Origin: Pseudorhodobacter sp. E13
GTDB taxonomy: Bacteria > Pseudomonadota > Alphaproteobacteria > Rhodobacterales > Rhodobacteraceae
Assembly: GCF_003991405.1 (NCBI RefSeq)
Contig: NZ_RPEN01000153.1
Location: 1 to 64,000, forward strand
DNA length: 64,000 bases
Direction of reading: 5' to 3'
Both the position numbers and the translations under genes were made by a program. Positions 21,529-33,087 of this stretch are shown piece by piece. The notes under the pieces are model-generated. The model had not been told where the DNA came from and ran no database searches. It was given only the letters and a program-made list of their open reading frames with translations. How positions within the stretch are numbered: the stretch's first letter is position 1; every line of letters starts with the position of its first letter.

Positions 21529-22394
21529 TGGCAGAAACCACAAAAAGCAGAACCGAACGCTGGCGGAATATTGCGTTGCGGGGGTTGATCGGGCTGTTGC
21601 TTGCCCTGCCCTATCGGCTGCGCGTGCCGCTATGTGGTTGGGTGATGGCCTATGTCATCGCGCCGATTGCGGGCTATGACAAACGGGTGCGCGAAAATCT
21701 GGCGTTGATCATGCCCGATCTGCCCGAGGCAGAGGTGCGCCGCCTGATGCGCGCGGTGCCGCGCAACGTGGGCCGCACCTTGATCGAGATTTATTCAGGC
21801 GCGGAATTCGTGGCCCGCGCCACGGCAGAACCGCTGAAGGGCGAGGGGCTTGCGGCCTTGGATGCAGCCCATGCCAGCGGGCGGCCCGTCATACTGGTGA
21901 CGGGGCATTTCGGCAATTACGATGCCAGCCGCGCCGCCCTGATCGCGCGGGGCTACCGCGTCGGCGCGCTGTATCGGCCGATGGGTGATGCCGATTTCAA
22001 TGCGCATTACGTCAAAGCGATTTCGCGCATTGGCACCCCGGTGTTTCCTCGCGGGCGGGCCGGATTGGCCGATATGGTGCGGTTCTTGCGCTCGGGCGGG
22101 ATGTTGGGCCTGCTGATGGATCAGCATATAGGCCATGGCGCCGAGTTGACCTTCTTTGACCATCCCGCGATGACAGCCTTGTCGGCGGCGGAGCTGGCAT
22201 TGAAATATGATGCGCTGGTGGTGCCCACCTATGCGGTGCGGCGCGAAGGTGGCTTGGATTTCGATATCATCATCGAGCCGCCCATTCCGCATGGCACACC
22301 CGAGGCAATGACACAGGCGTTGAACGATTCACTGGAAAAGCTGATCCGGCAGCATATGGACCAGTGGTTCTGGATCCATCGCCGCTGGAAGTAA
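21528..22394 (+). CDS. LpxL/HtrB-type lipid acyltransferase
   Basis: A 288-aa member of the Kdo2-lipid A lauroyl/myristoyl acyltransferase family. It has an N-terminal membrane segment (about residues 15-45) and the catalytic HX4D motif HFGNYD (about residues 125-130). Other family blocks are GALYRPMGD, PVFPRGRAGLADMV and GLLMDQHIGHGAELTFF. Its role is probably late acylation of lipid A or a related lipid at the inner membrane. Start at 21528, overlapping the stop of the DMT gene, so it is translationally coupled. It converges with the DUF1223 gene; the stops are 6 bases apart. Confidence 0.9.
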   Translation: MAETTKSRTERWRNIALRGLIGLLLALPYRLRVPLCGWVMAYVIAPIAGYDKRVRENLALIMPDLPEAEVRRLMRAVPRNVGRTLIEIYSGAEFVARATAEPLKGEGLAALDAAHASGRPVILVTGHFGNYDASRAALIARGYRVGALYRPMGDADFNAHYVKAISRIGTPVFPRGRAGLADMVRFLRSGGMLGLLMDQHIGHGAELTFFDHPAMTALSAAELALKYDALVVPTYAVRREGGLDFDIIIEPPIPHGTPEAMTQALNDSLEKLIRQHMDQWFWIHRRWK

Positions 22395-22400
22395 CACAGT

Positions 22401-23102
22401 TCAGCGCAGGACGGCGGCGGCCAATATCTTGGCTGGGCCATCCGCTTGCAGGATAACGGCCATCGGGGCTGTGCCGCCTGCCTCGGCCTGCATGGTCAAG
22501 GGGCTGTTGCCATCCCATTTACCCAACACCTGCCAAGACCGCACCACATTATGATAAGTGATGGTCTTGCCCGCGTTTTCCCCGCGTTTGATCACTACCT
22601 CCTCGGATGGTGAAAAGCGCACCAGTTGCACGCGGATCGGGCCGCTATGGCCTGTCAAAGGCTCTGCCCGGATGGTCAGCACATCGCCCGCCCGCTCCAG
22701 CCGCAAGGCGGTATTCTGGGCGGTGCCCAGATGCGCGCCAATCGCGGCTTCCACCTCGGCGCCACGGCTGCCCACAACCCGCACCTGCCCTTGGATTACC
22801 ATTTGCGGGGTATAGACCATCTTGTCGCGGGCGTGATGGGCATATTCCTTTTGCCGGGCGGTGAACTTGGGGCTGGCGAACTTGTCTTTCCAACCAAGGT
22901 AATCCCAGTAGTCGACATGCAGCGACAGCGCGATCACACGGCTATCCGCGCTCAACTTGCCCAAAATCGCATCCGCCGCCGGGCAAGACGAACAGCCCTG
23001 CGAGGTGAACAATTCCACCACAACCGCATCGCTGCTTTGCGCCTGGGCCAAACCAGACAAAGCCATCCAAGCCGCGCAGGCGGTTGCGAGTAGGTGTTTC
23101 AT
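22401..23102 (-). CDS. DUF1223 secreted thioredoxin-like protein
   Basis: A 233-aa exported protein with a signal peptide (residues 1-22, ending LAQAQ). It has a thioredoxin-like domain in which VVELFTSQGCSSCPAAD contains a CxxC at residues 37/40, followed by SLHVDYWDYLGWKDKF and a C-terminal beta-rich part. This is the DUF1223 family, common in alphaproteobacteria, with no defined reaction. A periplasmic thiol-disulfide role is an inference from the CSSC motif. Single gene, 258 bp upstream of the divergent acnA. Confidence 0.9.
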   Translation of the reverse strand: MKHLLATACAAWMALSGLAQAQSSDAVVVELFTSQGCSSCPAADAILGKLSADSRVIALSLHVDYWDYLGWKDKFASPKFTARQKEYAHHARDKMVYTPQMVIQGQVRVVGSRGAEVEAAIGAHLGTAQNTALRLERAGDVLTIRAEPLTGHSGPIRVQLVRFSPSEEVVIKRGENAGKTITYHNVVRSWQVLGKWDGNSPLTMQAEAGGTAPMAVILQADGPAKILAAAVLR

Positions 23103-23255
23103 GAACTGTGTCCCATTTCTGTGTGCCTTGTCTGTCTACCCAAAACCACGGGTCCGGGCCAATCAAGGTTTTGCGAGTGTCCGTTACATTGCCGCGCTGC
23201 GTCTGCCTGCCGCAGCTTTGCCGAAAAACTTGTTCAAATTTGGGCTGGATTTTCG

Positions 23256-23275
23256 GCATACAATTGCATACAAAG
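23256..23275 (+). repeat. Direct repeat GCATACAA in the acnA leader
   Basis: GCATACAATT is followed immediately by GCATACAAAG, so an 8-bp element repeats at a 10-bp (one helical turn) spacing. It lies 86 bases before acnA. It could be an operator for an unidentified regulator. The rest of the 258-bp gap shows no gene. Confidence 0.4.
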
Positions 23276-23360
23276 GCGCGACTCCTCTTGTTAAATTGCC
23301 CCGAATTGGGCATTACGCGGGGGAAGCCCCATAATTCACGCGCCAGCCCAGGAGGCCCGA

Positions 23361-26048
<2,688 letters not shown>

Positions 26049-26069
26049 TCCAGCGCAAATGGCAACAAC

Positions 26070-26101
26070 AACAAGCGCCCTTAGGGGCGCTTGTTTTTTT
26101 T
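26070..26101 (+). terminator. Terminator of acnA
   Basis: A perfect 11-bp stem, AACAAGCGCCC / GGGCGCTTGTT, with loop TTAG, followed by a run of T to 26101. Confidence 0.95.
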
Positions 26102-26122
26102 CGCGGATCGGCGCGATGTTAT

Positions 26123-26137
26123 GTTCCTGTTAAGTTC
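26123..26137. promoter_or_regulatory. Second LexA (SOS) box, upstream of a 48-aa gene
   Basis: GTTCCTGTTAAGTTC matches GTTC-N7-GTTC exactly and shares GTTCCTG and the following T with the recA box. It lies after the acnA terminator and 45 bases before the ATG at 26183. A 6-bp palindrome (GTGAAT-5-ATTCAC, 26149-26165) lies between the box and the gene. Confidence 0.7.
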
Positions 26138-26182
26138 TGAACGGCACAGTGAATGCAGGATTCACCATCAACAGGGGCTGCG

Positions 26183-26329
26183 ATGCGCTTTCCCATTCTG
26201 CCAAGCCAATCAGATATTGACGCACAGTTGCGCCGGGCCAAGCCGCGCAATTTTGACACGCGGCCCCTGCCATGGCTGCCCGCCTTGGTCGGCCTGACGC
26301 TGGTTATGGTGATGCAAACCCTGTTGTGA
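26183..26329 (+). CDS. 48-aa single-pass membrane protein, putatively SOS-regulated
   Basis: An open frame from ATG to TGA encoding a hydrophilic, basic N-terminal half (residues 1-28, containing AQLRRAKPRNF). The other half is one hydrophobic helix reaching the C-terminus (WLPALVGLTLVMVMQTLL). AGGGG stands 5-6 bases before the ATG. It forms an isolated unit: the acnA terminator ends at 26101 and ccmG converges from 26359. A perfect LexA box lies 45 bases upstream. No homologue is recognised. Size, topology and SOS box recall SOS-induced small membrane proteins such as Caulobacter SidA, but there is no sequence evidence for the same function. The otherwise gene-free 26049-26358 holds only this. 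Confidence 0.55.
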   Translation: MRFPILPSQSDIDAQLRRAKPRNFDTRPLPWLPALVGLTLVMVMQTLL

Positions 26330-26358
26330 CGCAGCGCGCAGGCCCCGTGGCGGGGCAA

Positions 26359-26886
26359 TTACTGTGATGCCTCGGCAATCGCCGGGCGGATGCTGCGTTC
26401 CAGTTCCGCCGCTGAAATCGGGCCAGCAAAGCGCAGCACGATCTGGCCATCGCCATTGATCACATAGGTTTCCGGCACGCCGTAAACGCCCCAATCCAGC
26501 GCCATCCGGCCTTGATCGGCCCCGATTGCGGCGAAAGGGTTACCCAGTTCGGCCAGAAAACCTTTGGCATCATCGGGGCGGTCTTTGTAATTCACCCCGT
26601 AAATGGTGATGCCTTCACTGGCGAGTTGTTCCAGCAAAGGATGCTCGGCCCGGCATGGCGCGCACCAACTGGCCCAGAAATTCACCAGCTTCACCCCCGG
26701 CTTGCGCAGATCGGCATCGGTAAAACCCGGAAACTCTGCCAAAGCCGTGACCTGCACCGCAGGGGCCTGCTTGCCCGCAAGGGCAGAGGGCAGGCTGTCG
26801 GGATCCTCGCGGTTCATCCCCACGATGAACAAAGCGGCCAACCCGGCAAACAGCACCGGGGGCAGAAACATCAATACTTTAGCCAT
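26359..26886 (-). CDS. ccmG: Thiol:disulfide interchange protein CcmG/DsbE (HelX)
   Basis: A membrane-anchored periplasmic thioredoxin that reduces the apocytochrome c heme-binding cysteines. The N-terminal helix (residues 5-23) is followed by a thioredoxin fold with NFWASWCAPCRAEHP (CxxC at residues 75/78) and the cis-proline region GVYGVPETYVI. Start at 26886 (AAGGA 7 bases upstream); 175 aa. Last gene of the ccmABCDG series, overlapping ccmD by 8 bases. The equivalent Rhodobacter capsulatus gene is helX. Confidence 0.95.
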   Translation of the reverse strand: MAKVLMFLPPVLFAGLAALFIVGMNREDPDSLPSALAGKQAPAVQVTALAEFPGFTDADLRKPGVKLVNFWASWCAPCRAEHPLLEQLASEGITIYGVNYKDRPDDAKGFLAELGNPFAAIGADQGRMALDWGVYGVPETYVINGDGQIVLRFAGPISAAELERSIRPAIAEASQ

Positions 26887-27040
26887 TGTCTTTTCCTTGC
26901 CGTGCCTCAACCTCTGCCAAGGCGGCCTTGGTTTTCGCCGACCGCCACAGGCTGACCGCGACCAGCAAAACGATCAGCCCGATGGTGGCCGCGTAAGAGC
27001 CCAGCACTGCGCCTGCATATTTCCCGAGGTCCGGCATCAT
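26879..27040 (-). CDS. ccmD: Heme exporter protein CcmD
   Basis: A small single-pass membrane protein needed to release heme-loaded CcmE from the CcmABCD complex. 52-53 aa: MPDLGKYAGAVLGSY, a helix (about residues 15-33), then a charged tail rich in Lys/Glu. Three consecutive ATG codons (27043, 27040, 27037) follow directly after GGAGGGG. The second overlaps the ccmC stop as TGATG and is chosen; the third is equally possible. It overlaps ccmG by 8 bases. Confidence 0.88.
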   Translation of the reverse strand: MMPDLGKYAGAVLGSYAATIGLIVLLVAVSLWRSAKTKAALAEVEARQGKDNG

Positions 27041-27768
27041 CATCCCCTCCGCTCCCGTGCCAACAGCGCGCCCAGCCTGCGCGCGCGGATTTCCGTGCGG
27101 GTGCGCAGCAAGACTAGCGTCACGAACAGCAGCACAAAGCCCGCAATGCACAGCAAAGCCGGATACCAGAACACATCGGCCACATTTTCTTCCTTGTCCA
27201 GCGACAGCGACGCGCCCTGATGCAAGCCCTGATTCCAGAAATTCACCGCATAGCGCGACAGCAGCGCGAAAACCGAGCCGACGATGCACAGCACGCTGGT
27301 CAGATCAGCGGCGGTGTCGGGGTCGTCAATCGCCTGCCACAGCGCGATATAGCCCAGATAGAACAGCGCGAGGATTAGAAAGCTGGTCAGCCGCGGGTCC
27401 CATTCCCACCACGTTCCCCACATCGGCTGGCCCCAAAGCGCGCCAGTGATCAGCGCGATCACCGTAAAGATCAGCCCGACCGGGGCCGCCGCCTTGGCCG
27501 CCAACGCCGAAACATGGTGCCGCCGGATCAACCAGACCAGCGAGGTGACAAGCATCATTACCCAAGCATTGATCGCCATCATCGCGGCGGGCACATGCAG
27601 GTAGAATATCTTGACGGTAGAGCCTTGCTTGTAATCATCCGGGGTAAAGAAGAAGCCCCAGACAAGCCCGATCACAAGGCACAGCCCGGCAGCCACCGCG
27701 ACAAAGGGCAAAACCCGGCGCGACAGCTGCATGAATTTCTGCGGATTTGCGTATTCCCAAAATGACAT
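27040..27768 (-). CDS. ccmC: Heme exporter protein CcmC
   Basis: Integral membrane protein that presents heme to CcmE in cytochrome c maturation (System I). 242 aa with six predicted helices and the periplasmic tryptophan-rich WWD signature GTWWEWDPRLTS (about residues 124-135), flanked by conserved histidines (YLHVPAAMM; RRHHVSALAA). It follows ccmB after 52 bases and overlaps ccmD. Confidence 0.97.
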   Translation of the reverse strand: MSFWEYANPQKFMQLSRRVLPFVAVAAGLCLVIGLVWGFFFTPDDYKQGSTVKIFYLHVPAAMMAINAWVMMLVTSLVWLIRRHHVSALAAKAAAPVGLIFTVIALITGALWGQPMWGTWWEWDPRLTSFLILALFYLGYIALWQAIDDPDTAADLTSVLCIVGSVFALLSRYAVNFWNQGLHQGASLSLDKEENVADVFWYPALLCIAGFVLLFVTLVLLRTRTEIRARRLGALLARERRG

Positions 27769-27820
27769 GGCGTTCAGCTAGACTTTCAAAAGGTGCGGGG
27801 CAAGGTTTAACATGTTTCTT

Positions 27821-28477
27821 TCACCGCAGATTGATACGGATTGCCGCAGCCGCTGCAAAGGGCAACATCGCTGCCGCCCCTGCGGTTATGCCCGCCAGCA
27901 GCGCCAAAGGTGTTGCGGTTGCCATCCCTTCGGCGCCGCGTTTCACCACCTCGGCCCCGAAAATCAGCGTTGGCACATAGAGCGGCAGCACCAAAAGCGA
28001 CAACAGCAAGCCGCCGCGTTTCAGCCCCACGGTCAGCGCCGCACCAAAGGCCCCGATGACCGACAGCGCAGGCGTGCCCAGCGCGAGCGAGATCACAAGC
28101 CAGCCATAGCCCGCTTGCGGCAGGTTCAGCAAGATGCCCAGCACGGGGGCGGCAAGCGTCAGTGGCAGGCCCGTCACCGCCCAATGTGCCAGCGCCTTGA
28201 CCGCGACAGCGCCTTCCAGCGGGATTGGGGCCGTGGCCAACAGGTCCAGCGAGCCATCCTCGAAATCCAGCGCAAAAATACGATCAAGGCTCAGCAAGCA
28301 GGCCAGCAGCGCGCCCACCCACAGGATACCCGGCGCGATCTTGGCCAAGGTGGCGCTTTCCGGCCCCACGCCCAAGGGCACAAGCACCGCGACCAGCAGA
28401 AAGAAGGCCAGCCCAAGGCCAAAGCCCCCGCCTGCCCGCACCGCAAGCCGCATATCGCGCAGCAACAAGGCGATCAT
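27821..28477 (-). CDS. ccmB: Heme exporter protein CcmB
   Basis: Permease subunit of the CcmAB ABC complex, whose ATPase activity releases holo-CcmE. 218 aa, six transmembrane helices, with the conserved segment [18 protein letters not shown] after the second helix. It overlaps ccmA by 4 bases (ATGA). The extreme C-terminus is short and basic (IRINLR). Confidence 0.96.
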   Translation of the reverse strand: MIALLLRDMRLAVRAGGGFGLGLAFFLLVAVLVPLGVGPESATLAKIAPGILWVGALLACLLSLDRIFALDFEDGSLDLLATAPIPLEGAVAVKALAHWAVTGLPLTLAAPVLGILLNLPQAGYGWLVISLALGTPALSVIGAFGAALTVGLKRGGLLLSLLVLPLYVPTLIFGAEVVKRGAEGMATATPLALLAGITAGAAAMLPFAAAAAIRINLR

Positions 28478-29109
28478 GCGAAATCCCCCCCGAAAGCGGC
28501 ATCAAAGCCGCGCGGGTCTTCGGTTTTTGCGCGGGCGCGGAAGGGGCCAAGCTCCAGCACATCGGCCTCGGCCAGCCCCAGATCAATGTGGGTGGCAATC
28601 AGCGCCGCCCCCCCGGCGGCCAGATGCCCGCGCACCACATCGGCAAACAATGCGACAGAGGCGATATCAAGCGAAACTGTGGGTTCATCCAACACCCAAA
28701 CCGGGCGCCCCGTGACCAATAGCCGCGCAAGCCCCAGCCGCCGCTTTTGCCCCGCCGACAGGTTTGCAGCCTGACGATCTGCCAGATCAGACAGGTTCAT
28801 CCGCGCAATCGCGGCCTGCACATCCTGCACGCCATAGACTGCGGCCCAGAATGCCAAATTCTCGCGCACCGTCAGCGTGGCCTTCAGCCCATCGGCATGG
28901 GCGGCATAGGCAATCGCCTCGGCCCCTGCCGAAATCTGGCCCGCAACAGGCGGTTGCAAGCCTGCCACCGTGCGCAGCAGCGTGGTCTTGCCGATGCCAT
29001 TGGGGCCGCGCAGCACCAAGGCACGACCGGGCGACAGGGTGAAATGCACCCCTTCCAACACGGTCACGCCCCCACGGGCGACAGCAAGATCAGTTACGGT
29101 CAAATCCAT
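28474..29109 (-). CDS. ccmA: Heme exporter ATP-binding protein CcmA
   Basis: ABC ATPase of the cytochrome c maturation complex. Walker [18 protein letters not shown] (about residues 36-52), signature [16 protein letters not shown], Walker [14 protein letters not shown]-loop ATHIDLG. Start [14 protein letters not shown] at 29109; an ATG two codons earlier (29115) is also possible. 211 aa. It heads the ccmABCDG series 51-57 bases downstream of tgt, so it may be co-transcribed with tgt. ccmE, ccmF, ccmH and ccmI are not in the window. Confidence 0.95.
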   Translation of the reverse strand: MDLTVTDLAVARGGVTVLEGVHFTLSPGRALVLRGPNGIGKTTLLRTVAGLQPPVAGQISAGAEAIAYAAHADGLKATLTVRENLAFWAAVYGVQDVQAAIARMNLSDLADRQAANLSAGQKRRLGLARLLVTGRPVWVLDEPTVSLDIASVALFADVVRGHLAAGGAALIATHIDLGLAEADVLELGPFRARAKTEDPRGFDAAFGGDFA

Positions 29110-29166
29110 AGGCATCAGCCCTACCCCAAAGCGCGCCACCCGAAAAGGGCCAAGCCGCCGCAGCCG

Positions 29167-30297
29167 TTACAGCGGTTCAATATCACCCTGCGCGCGGCCT
29201 GCGTGGAAATCGGCGACAAAGGCCGCCAGCGTCCCTGCCGCAATCGCCTCGCGCAGGCCTGCCATCAGGTCTTGGTAGTAATGCAGGTTGTGCCATGTCA
29301 GCAGCATGGAGCCGATAATCTCATCCGCTTTGATGACGTGATGCAGGTAAGCGCGGGAATAGTTGCGGCAGGCTGGGCATGTGCAGGCCTCATCCAGCGG
29401 GCGCGGGTCATCCTTGTGGCGGGCGTTGCGCATGTTCACCTGCCCGTGCCGCGTCCAGCCCTGCCCCGTGCGCCCCGAGCGTGAGGGCAGCACGCAATCC
29501 ATCATGTCGATCCCGCGTTCCACCGCGCCGACGATGTCGTCAGGCTTGCCCACCCCCATCAGATAGCGCGGCTTATCTTGCGGAAGCATCTCGGGCGCGT
29601 AATCCAGCACGCCAAACATCGCCTCTTGCCCCTCTCCCACGGCCAAGCCTCCTACGGCATAGCCGTCAAAGCCGATGGCGCGCAGGGCCTCGGCGCTTTC
29701 GGCGCGCAGATCGCGGGTCACACCGCCTTGCTGAATGCCAAACAGCGCATGGCCGGGACGGTCGCCAAAGGCATCGCGCGACCGCTGCGCCCAGCGCATC
29801 GACAGGGCCATGGATTTTGCCACCTCGGCATCGGTGGCAGGCAGCGCGGGACATTCATCGAAACACATCACAATGTCCGACCCCAACAGCTTCTGGATTT
29901 CCATGCTGCGCTCGGGCGAGAGCATGTGTTTGGACCCGTCGATATGGCTGGAAAAGCGCACGCCCTCTTCGGTCAGCTTGCGCAAGGATGCCAGCGACAT
30001 CACCTGAAAGCCCCCCGAATCCGTCAGGATCGGGCGCTCCCAGTTCATGAATTTGTGCAAACCGCCAAGGGCCGCAATGCGTTCGGCGGTGGGGCGCAGC
30101 ATCAGGTGATAGGTATTGCCCAGCAAAATATCGGCCCCGGTGGCGCGCACCGACTCCGGCATCATCGCCTTGACCGTGGCCGCCGTGCCCACGGGCATGA
30201 AGGCCGGGGTGCGGATTTCACCGCGCGGGGTCTGGATGATCCCCTTGCGGGCGCGGCCATCGCGGGCCTGAACCTCAAACGTGAAGCGCTGCTGCAT
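29167..30297 (-). CDS. tgt: Queuine tRNA-ribosyltransferase
   Basis: Exchanges guanine-34 for preQ1 in GUN anticodons. TIM barrel with [11 protein letters not shown] (nucleophile-side loop), [25 protein letters not shown] (base recognition) and the zinc site [16 protein letters not shown] (three Cys and one His). Start at 30297 ([11 protein letters not shown]), with AAGGGA 7-8 bases upstream; 376 aa, normal. It is divergent from modABC. Confidence 0.97.
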   Translation of the reverse strand: MQQRFTFEVQARDGRARKGIIQTPRGEIRTPAFMPVGTAATVKAMMPESVRATGADILLGNTYHLMLRPTAERIAALGGLHKFMNWERPILTDSGGFQVMSLASLRKLTEEGVRFSSHIDGSKHMLSPERSMEIQKLLGSDIVMCFDECPALPATDAEVAKSMALSMRWAQRSRDAFGDRPGHALFGIQQGGVTRDLRAESAEALRAIGFDGYAVGGLAVGEGQEAMFGVLDYAPEMLPQDKPRYLMGVGKPDDIVGAVERGIDMMDCVLPSRSGRTGQGWTRHGQVNMRNARHKDDPRPLDEACTCPACRNYSRAYLHHVIKADEIIGSMLLTWHNLHYYQDLMAGLREAIAAGTLAAFVADFHAGRAQGDIEPL

Positions 30298-30440
30298 TGT
30301 CTTATCCCTTGTGCCGTTGCGCCCCTTTTGGGCAAAACAGCGGTGAATGCCAAGCCCCCGCGACATAAGCCGCATATGCGCCCCCTTGCCCAAGGCCCGC
30401 CCCGCGCCGATAAAGGGGCACCCAAGCCAAGGAGAGGCCG

Positions 30441-31178
30441 ATGCTGCGCCTGATTGCTTTGCTGTTCTGCTGCGCCTTGCCGGCCCAGCCAACCCCGGCG
30501 CGGGCGGAAACGGCTTTGGTCGCCGTGGCCGCGAATTTCGCGGGCGTGGCCGAGGCGTTGGCCGCTGATTATTCCGCGCAATCGGGGCATGCGTTGCAAT
30601 TGACCACCGGGGCCACGGGCAAGCTTTATGCCCAGATCGTTGCGGGTGCCCCTTTTGATCTGATGCTGTCGGCCGATGCGGCCACCCCGGCGCGGCTGCA
30701 CGCCGAAGGGCATGGTGCCCCGCAGCCCTATGCCTATGGCGTTCTGACCTTCTGGGCCCCCGGTGTCGCAGCCGATACCGATGCGCAGGCCCTGCTGCGC
30801 GGCGACAGCCTGCGCCATATCGCCATCGCCAACCCCGATCTTGCCCCCTATGGGGCCGCGGCCCGTGCCGCCTTGCAGGCATTGGGGCTGGAGGCTGCGC
30901 TTTCTGGCAAAATCGTAATGGGCCAGAACATCGGCCAAACCTTTGCCCTTGTGCAATCGGGCGCGGCAGAGGCCGGGTTTATCGCCCGCTCTGCCTTGGG
31001 GCCAGAGGCGAAGGGGCTGATCTGGGATGTGCCCCCAACGCTTTACCCCGCCATCCAGCAAGACGCGCTTTTGCTGCAACATGGGGCGGCGAACCCGGCG
31101 GCCATTGGCTTTCTGGCCTATCTGACCACGGCAGAGGCGCGCGACCGGATCGCCGCTTCCGGTTACGGTGTGCCGTGA
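30441..31178 (+). CDS. modA: Molybdate ABC transporter, binding protein ModA
   Basis: Periplasmic molybdate-binding protein. The signal peptide covers residues 1-22 (ending TPARAE). The oxyanion-binding blocks are [44 protein letters not shown] and [22 protein letters not shown]. 245 aa. CAAGGAGAGGCCG precedes the ATG. First gene of modABC; modB starts on its stop codon. Confidence 0.95.
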   Translation: MLRLIALLFCCALPAQPTPARAETALVAVAANFAGVAEALAADYSAQSGHALQLTTGATGKLYAQIVAGAPFDLMLSADAATPARLHAEGHGAPQPYAYGVLTFWAPGVAADTDAQALLRGDSLRHIAIANPDLAPYGAAARAALQALGLEAALSGKIVMGQNIGQTFALVQSGAAEAGFIARSALGPEAKGLIWDVPPTLYPAIQQDALLLQHGAANPAAIGFLAYLTTAEARDRIAASGYGVP

Positions 31179-31852
31179 TGGTGGATCTGGGGCCACTCTG
31201 GCTATCGGCACATCTGGCGGGGGTGACAACGCTGCTGCTGTTGCTGCTGGGCACGCCTTTGGCATGGTGGCTGGCGCAAACCAGATCCCGCGCCAAACCG
31301 GTGGTAGAGGCGCTGACCGCCCTGCCCCTTGTGTTGCCCCCCACGGTGCTGGGGTTTTACCTGTTGATCCTGTTCAGCCCAACGTCCGGCTTTGGGGCCT
31401 TTTGGGTGCAAGTCACCGGTGAAACCCTGACGTTTTCTTTCACCGGCTTGGTCATCGCCTCGATGGTCTATTCGCTGCCCTTTGCCGTGCAACCCCTGCA
31501 AGCCGCCTTTGAAGCCGTGGGCCGCGCCCCGTTGGAGGCCGCCGCCATGCTGCGCGCCAGCCCGCTTGACCGTTTCGTCACCGTAGCCCTGCCCATGGCC
31601 AAACGCGGCTTTCTGACCGCAGGCGTGCTGAGTTTTGCGCATACGCTGGGGGAATTTGGCGTGGTGCTGATGGTGGGCGGCAATATTCCGGGGCAAACCA
31701 AGGTGATCTCCATCGCGATTTATGAGCATGTGGAAACCATCCGCTATGCCGAGGCGCATGTGCTGGCGGCCATTCTGCTGGTGTTTTCCTTTGTTACCCT
31801 GCTGCTGGTCTACAGCCTGAACCGCCGCTTTCCCGGTGGGGGGCGGCGCTGA
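31178..31852 (+). CDS. modB: Molybdate ABC transporter, permease ModB
   Basis: A 224-aa inner-membrane permease with five helices and the EAA loop segment EAAAMLRASPLDRFVTVALP, which contacts ModC. Further conserved features are TALPLVLPPTVLGFYLL and AHTLGEFGVVLMVGGNIPG. The ATG overlaps the modA stop (GTGATG); an in-frame GTG sits one codon earlier. It overlaps modC by one base. Confidence 0.95.
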   Translation: MVDLGPLWLSAHLAGVTTLLLLLLGTPLAWWLAQTRSRAKPVVEALTALPLVLPPTVLGFYLLILFSPTSGFGAFWVQVTGETLTFSFTGLVIASMVYSLPFAVQPLQAAFEAVGRAPLEAAAMLRASPLDRFVTVALPMAKRGFLTAGVLSFAHTLGEFGVVLMVGGNIPGQTKVISIAIYEHVETIRYAEAHVLAAILLVFSFVTLLLVYSLNRRFPGGGRR

Positions 31853-32958
31853 TGCTGTCTGTTGACGTAACACTCCGCTATCCCGGTTTTGCCATGGAGG
31901 TGGCGCAGACGATCCCCGCCACCGGGGTGACGGCGCTGTTCGGGCGCTCTGGCTCTGGCAAATCGACGCTGCTGCGGGTGATCGCAGGGCTGGAGGCCGG
32001 GGCAAAGGGCCGTGTGGCGTGGGGCGACACCACATGGCAAGCGCAGGGGCATTTCACCCCGCCGCATTTGCGTGGGCTTGGCTATGTGTTTCAGGACACC
32101 CGGCTGTTTCCGCATCTGACCGTGGCGGGCAATCTGGCCTATGCCGACAGGCGGGCAAAGGGCTTGCCCGGACCCAGCCGGGACGAGGTGATCGCGGCGC
32201 TGGACCTTGCCCCCCTGTTGCCCCGCCATCCGGGCAGCCTGTCGGGCGGCGAGCAGTCGCGCTGTGCCATCGGACGGGCCTTGCTGACGCGCCCCCGGAT
32301 GCTGCTGATGGATGAACCGCTGGCCGCATTGGATGAGACGCGCAAGGCCGAGATTCTGCCCTATCTGGAACGGCTGCGCGACCGTTTGCGCACCCCCATT
32401 CTCTATGTCAGCCATAACATGGCCGAAGTGGCGCGGCTGGCCACGCATCTGCTGCTGATCGACGCGGGCCGTATTACCCATGCAGGCCCCGCCGAGGCGC
32501 TGCTGGCAGACCCCGCCACCGCCCCGGCCCTTGGCCTGCGCGAAGCAGGTGCCGTGATCCCGACGGTTCTGGTGGCACAAGAAGCCGATGGGCTGAGCCG
32601 GCTGCACGCCTCGGCCGGGCCGATCTTTTTGCCCCGGATAGAAGCCCCTTTGGGCAGCACCCTGCGCCTGCGCATCCTTGCGCAAGATGTCATTCTGGCC
32701 CGCAGCGCCCCTACCGGACTGTCGGCGCTGAACATCCTGCCCGCCAAAGTCACCGCGCTGCATATCGGGTCTGGCCCCGGCGCATTGGTGCAATTGCAAC
32801 TGGGGCAAGACCGCATTCTGGCCCGCATCACCCGCCGCTCGGCGCAGGCATTGGGGCTGGAGGTGGGGACGGATTGCTTTGCCATCCTGAAATCGGTTGC
32901 GGTGGCGCCGGGCAGCATCGGCGCCAGTGGCGACAACAAGCCGACTGCGGCCTTGTGA
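31852..32958 (+). CDS. modC: Molybdate ABC transporter, ATPase ModC
   Basis: ABC ATPase energising molybdate import. Walker A GRSGSGKSTLLRVIAG, signature LSGGEQSRCAIGRALL, Walker B MLLMDEPLAALD and H-loop YVSHNMAEV, followed by a C-terminal MOP/TOBE domain (about residues 290-355) that binds molybdate for regulation. The signature has EQSR where most ModC proteins have ERQR. 368 aa. No terminator is apparent after it. Confidence 0.95.
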   Translation: MLSVDVTLRYPGFAMEVAQTIPATGVTALFGRSGSGKSTLLRVIAGLEAGAKGRVAWGDTTWQAQGHFTPPHLRGLGYVFQDTRLFPHLTVAGNLAYADRRAKGLPGPSRDEVIAALDLAPLLPRHPGSLSGGEQSRCAIGRALLTRPRMLLMDEPLAALDETRKAEILPYLERLRDRLRTPILYVSHNMAEVARLATHLLLIDAGRITHAGPAEALLADPATAPALGLREAGAVIPTVLVAQEADGLSRLHASAGPIFLPRIEAPLGSTLRLRILAQDVILARSAPTGLSALNILPAKVTALHIGSGPGALVQLQLGQDRILARITRRSAQALGLEVGTDCFAILKSVAVAPGSIGASGDNKPTAAL

Positions 32959-33087
32959 CCGACACAAAACTTTCATGCCTTTCCCTTGCACCCTTTGGGA
33001 TTATGTTCCATCACTCGGATGACGCGAAACACACCGGGCTGCCATACCACGCACCTGCCCGGACCACTTGAGGAAACGGGCACACCT

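Noticed and set aside
23101-23334. Plus-strand open frame in the acnA leader
   Set aside because: No ribosome site, no recognisable domain, and it covers the promoter region of two divergent genes.
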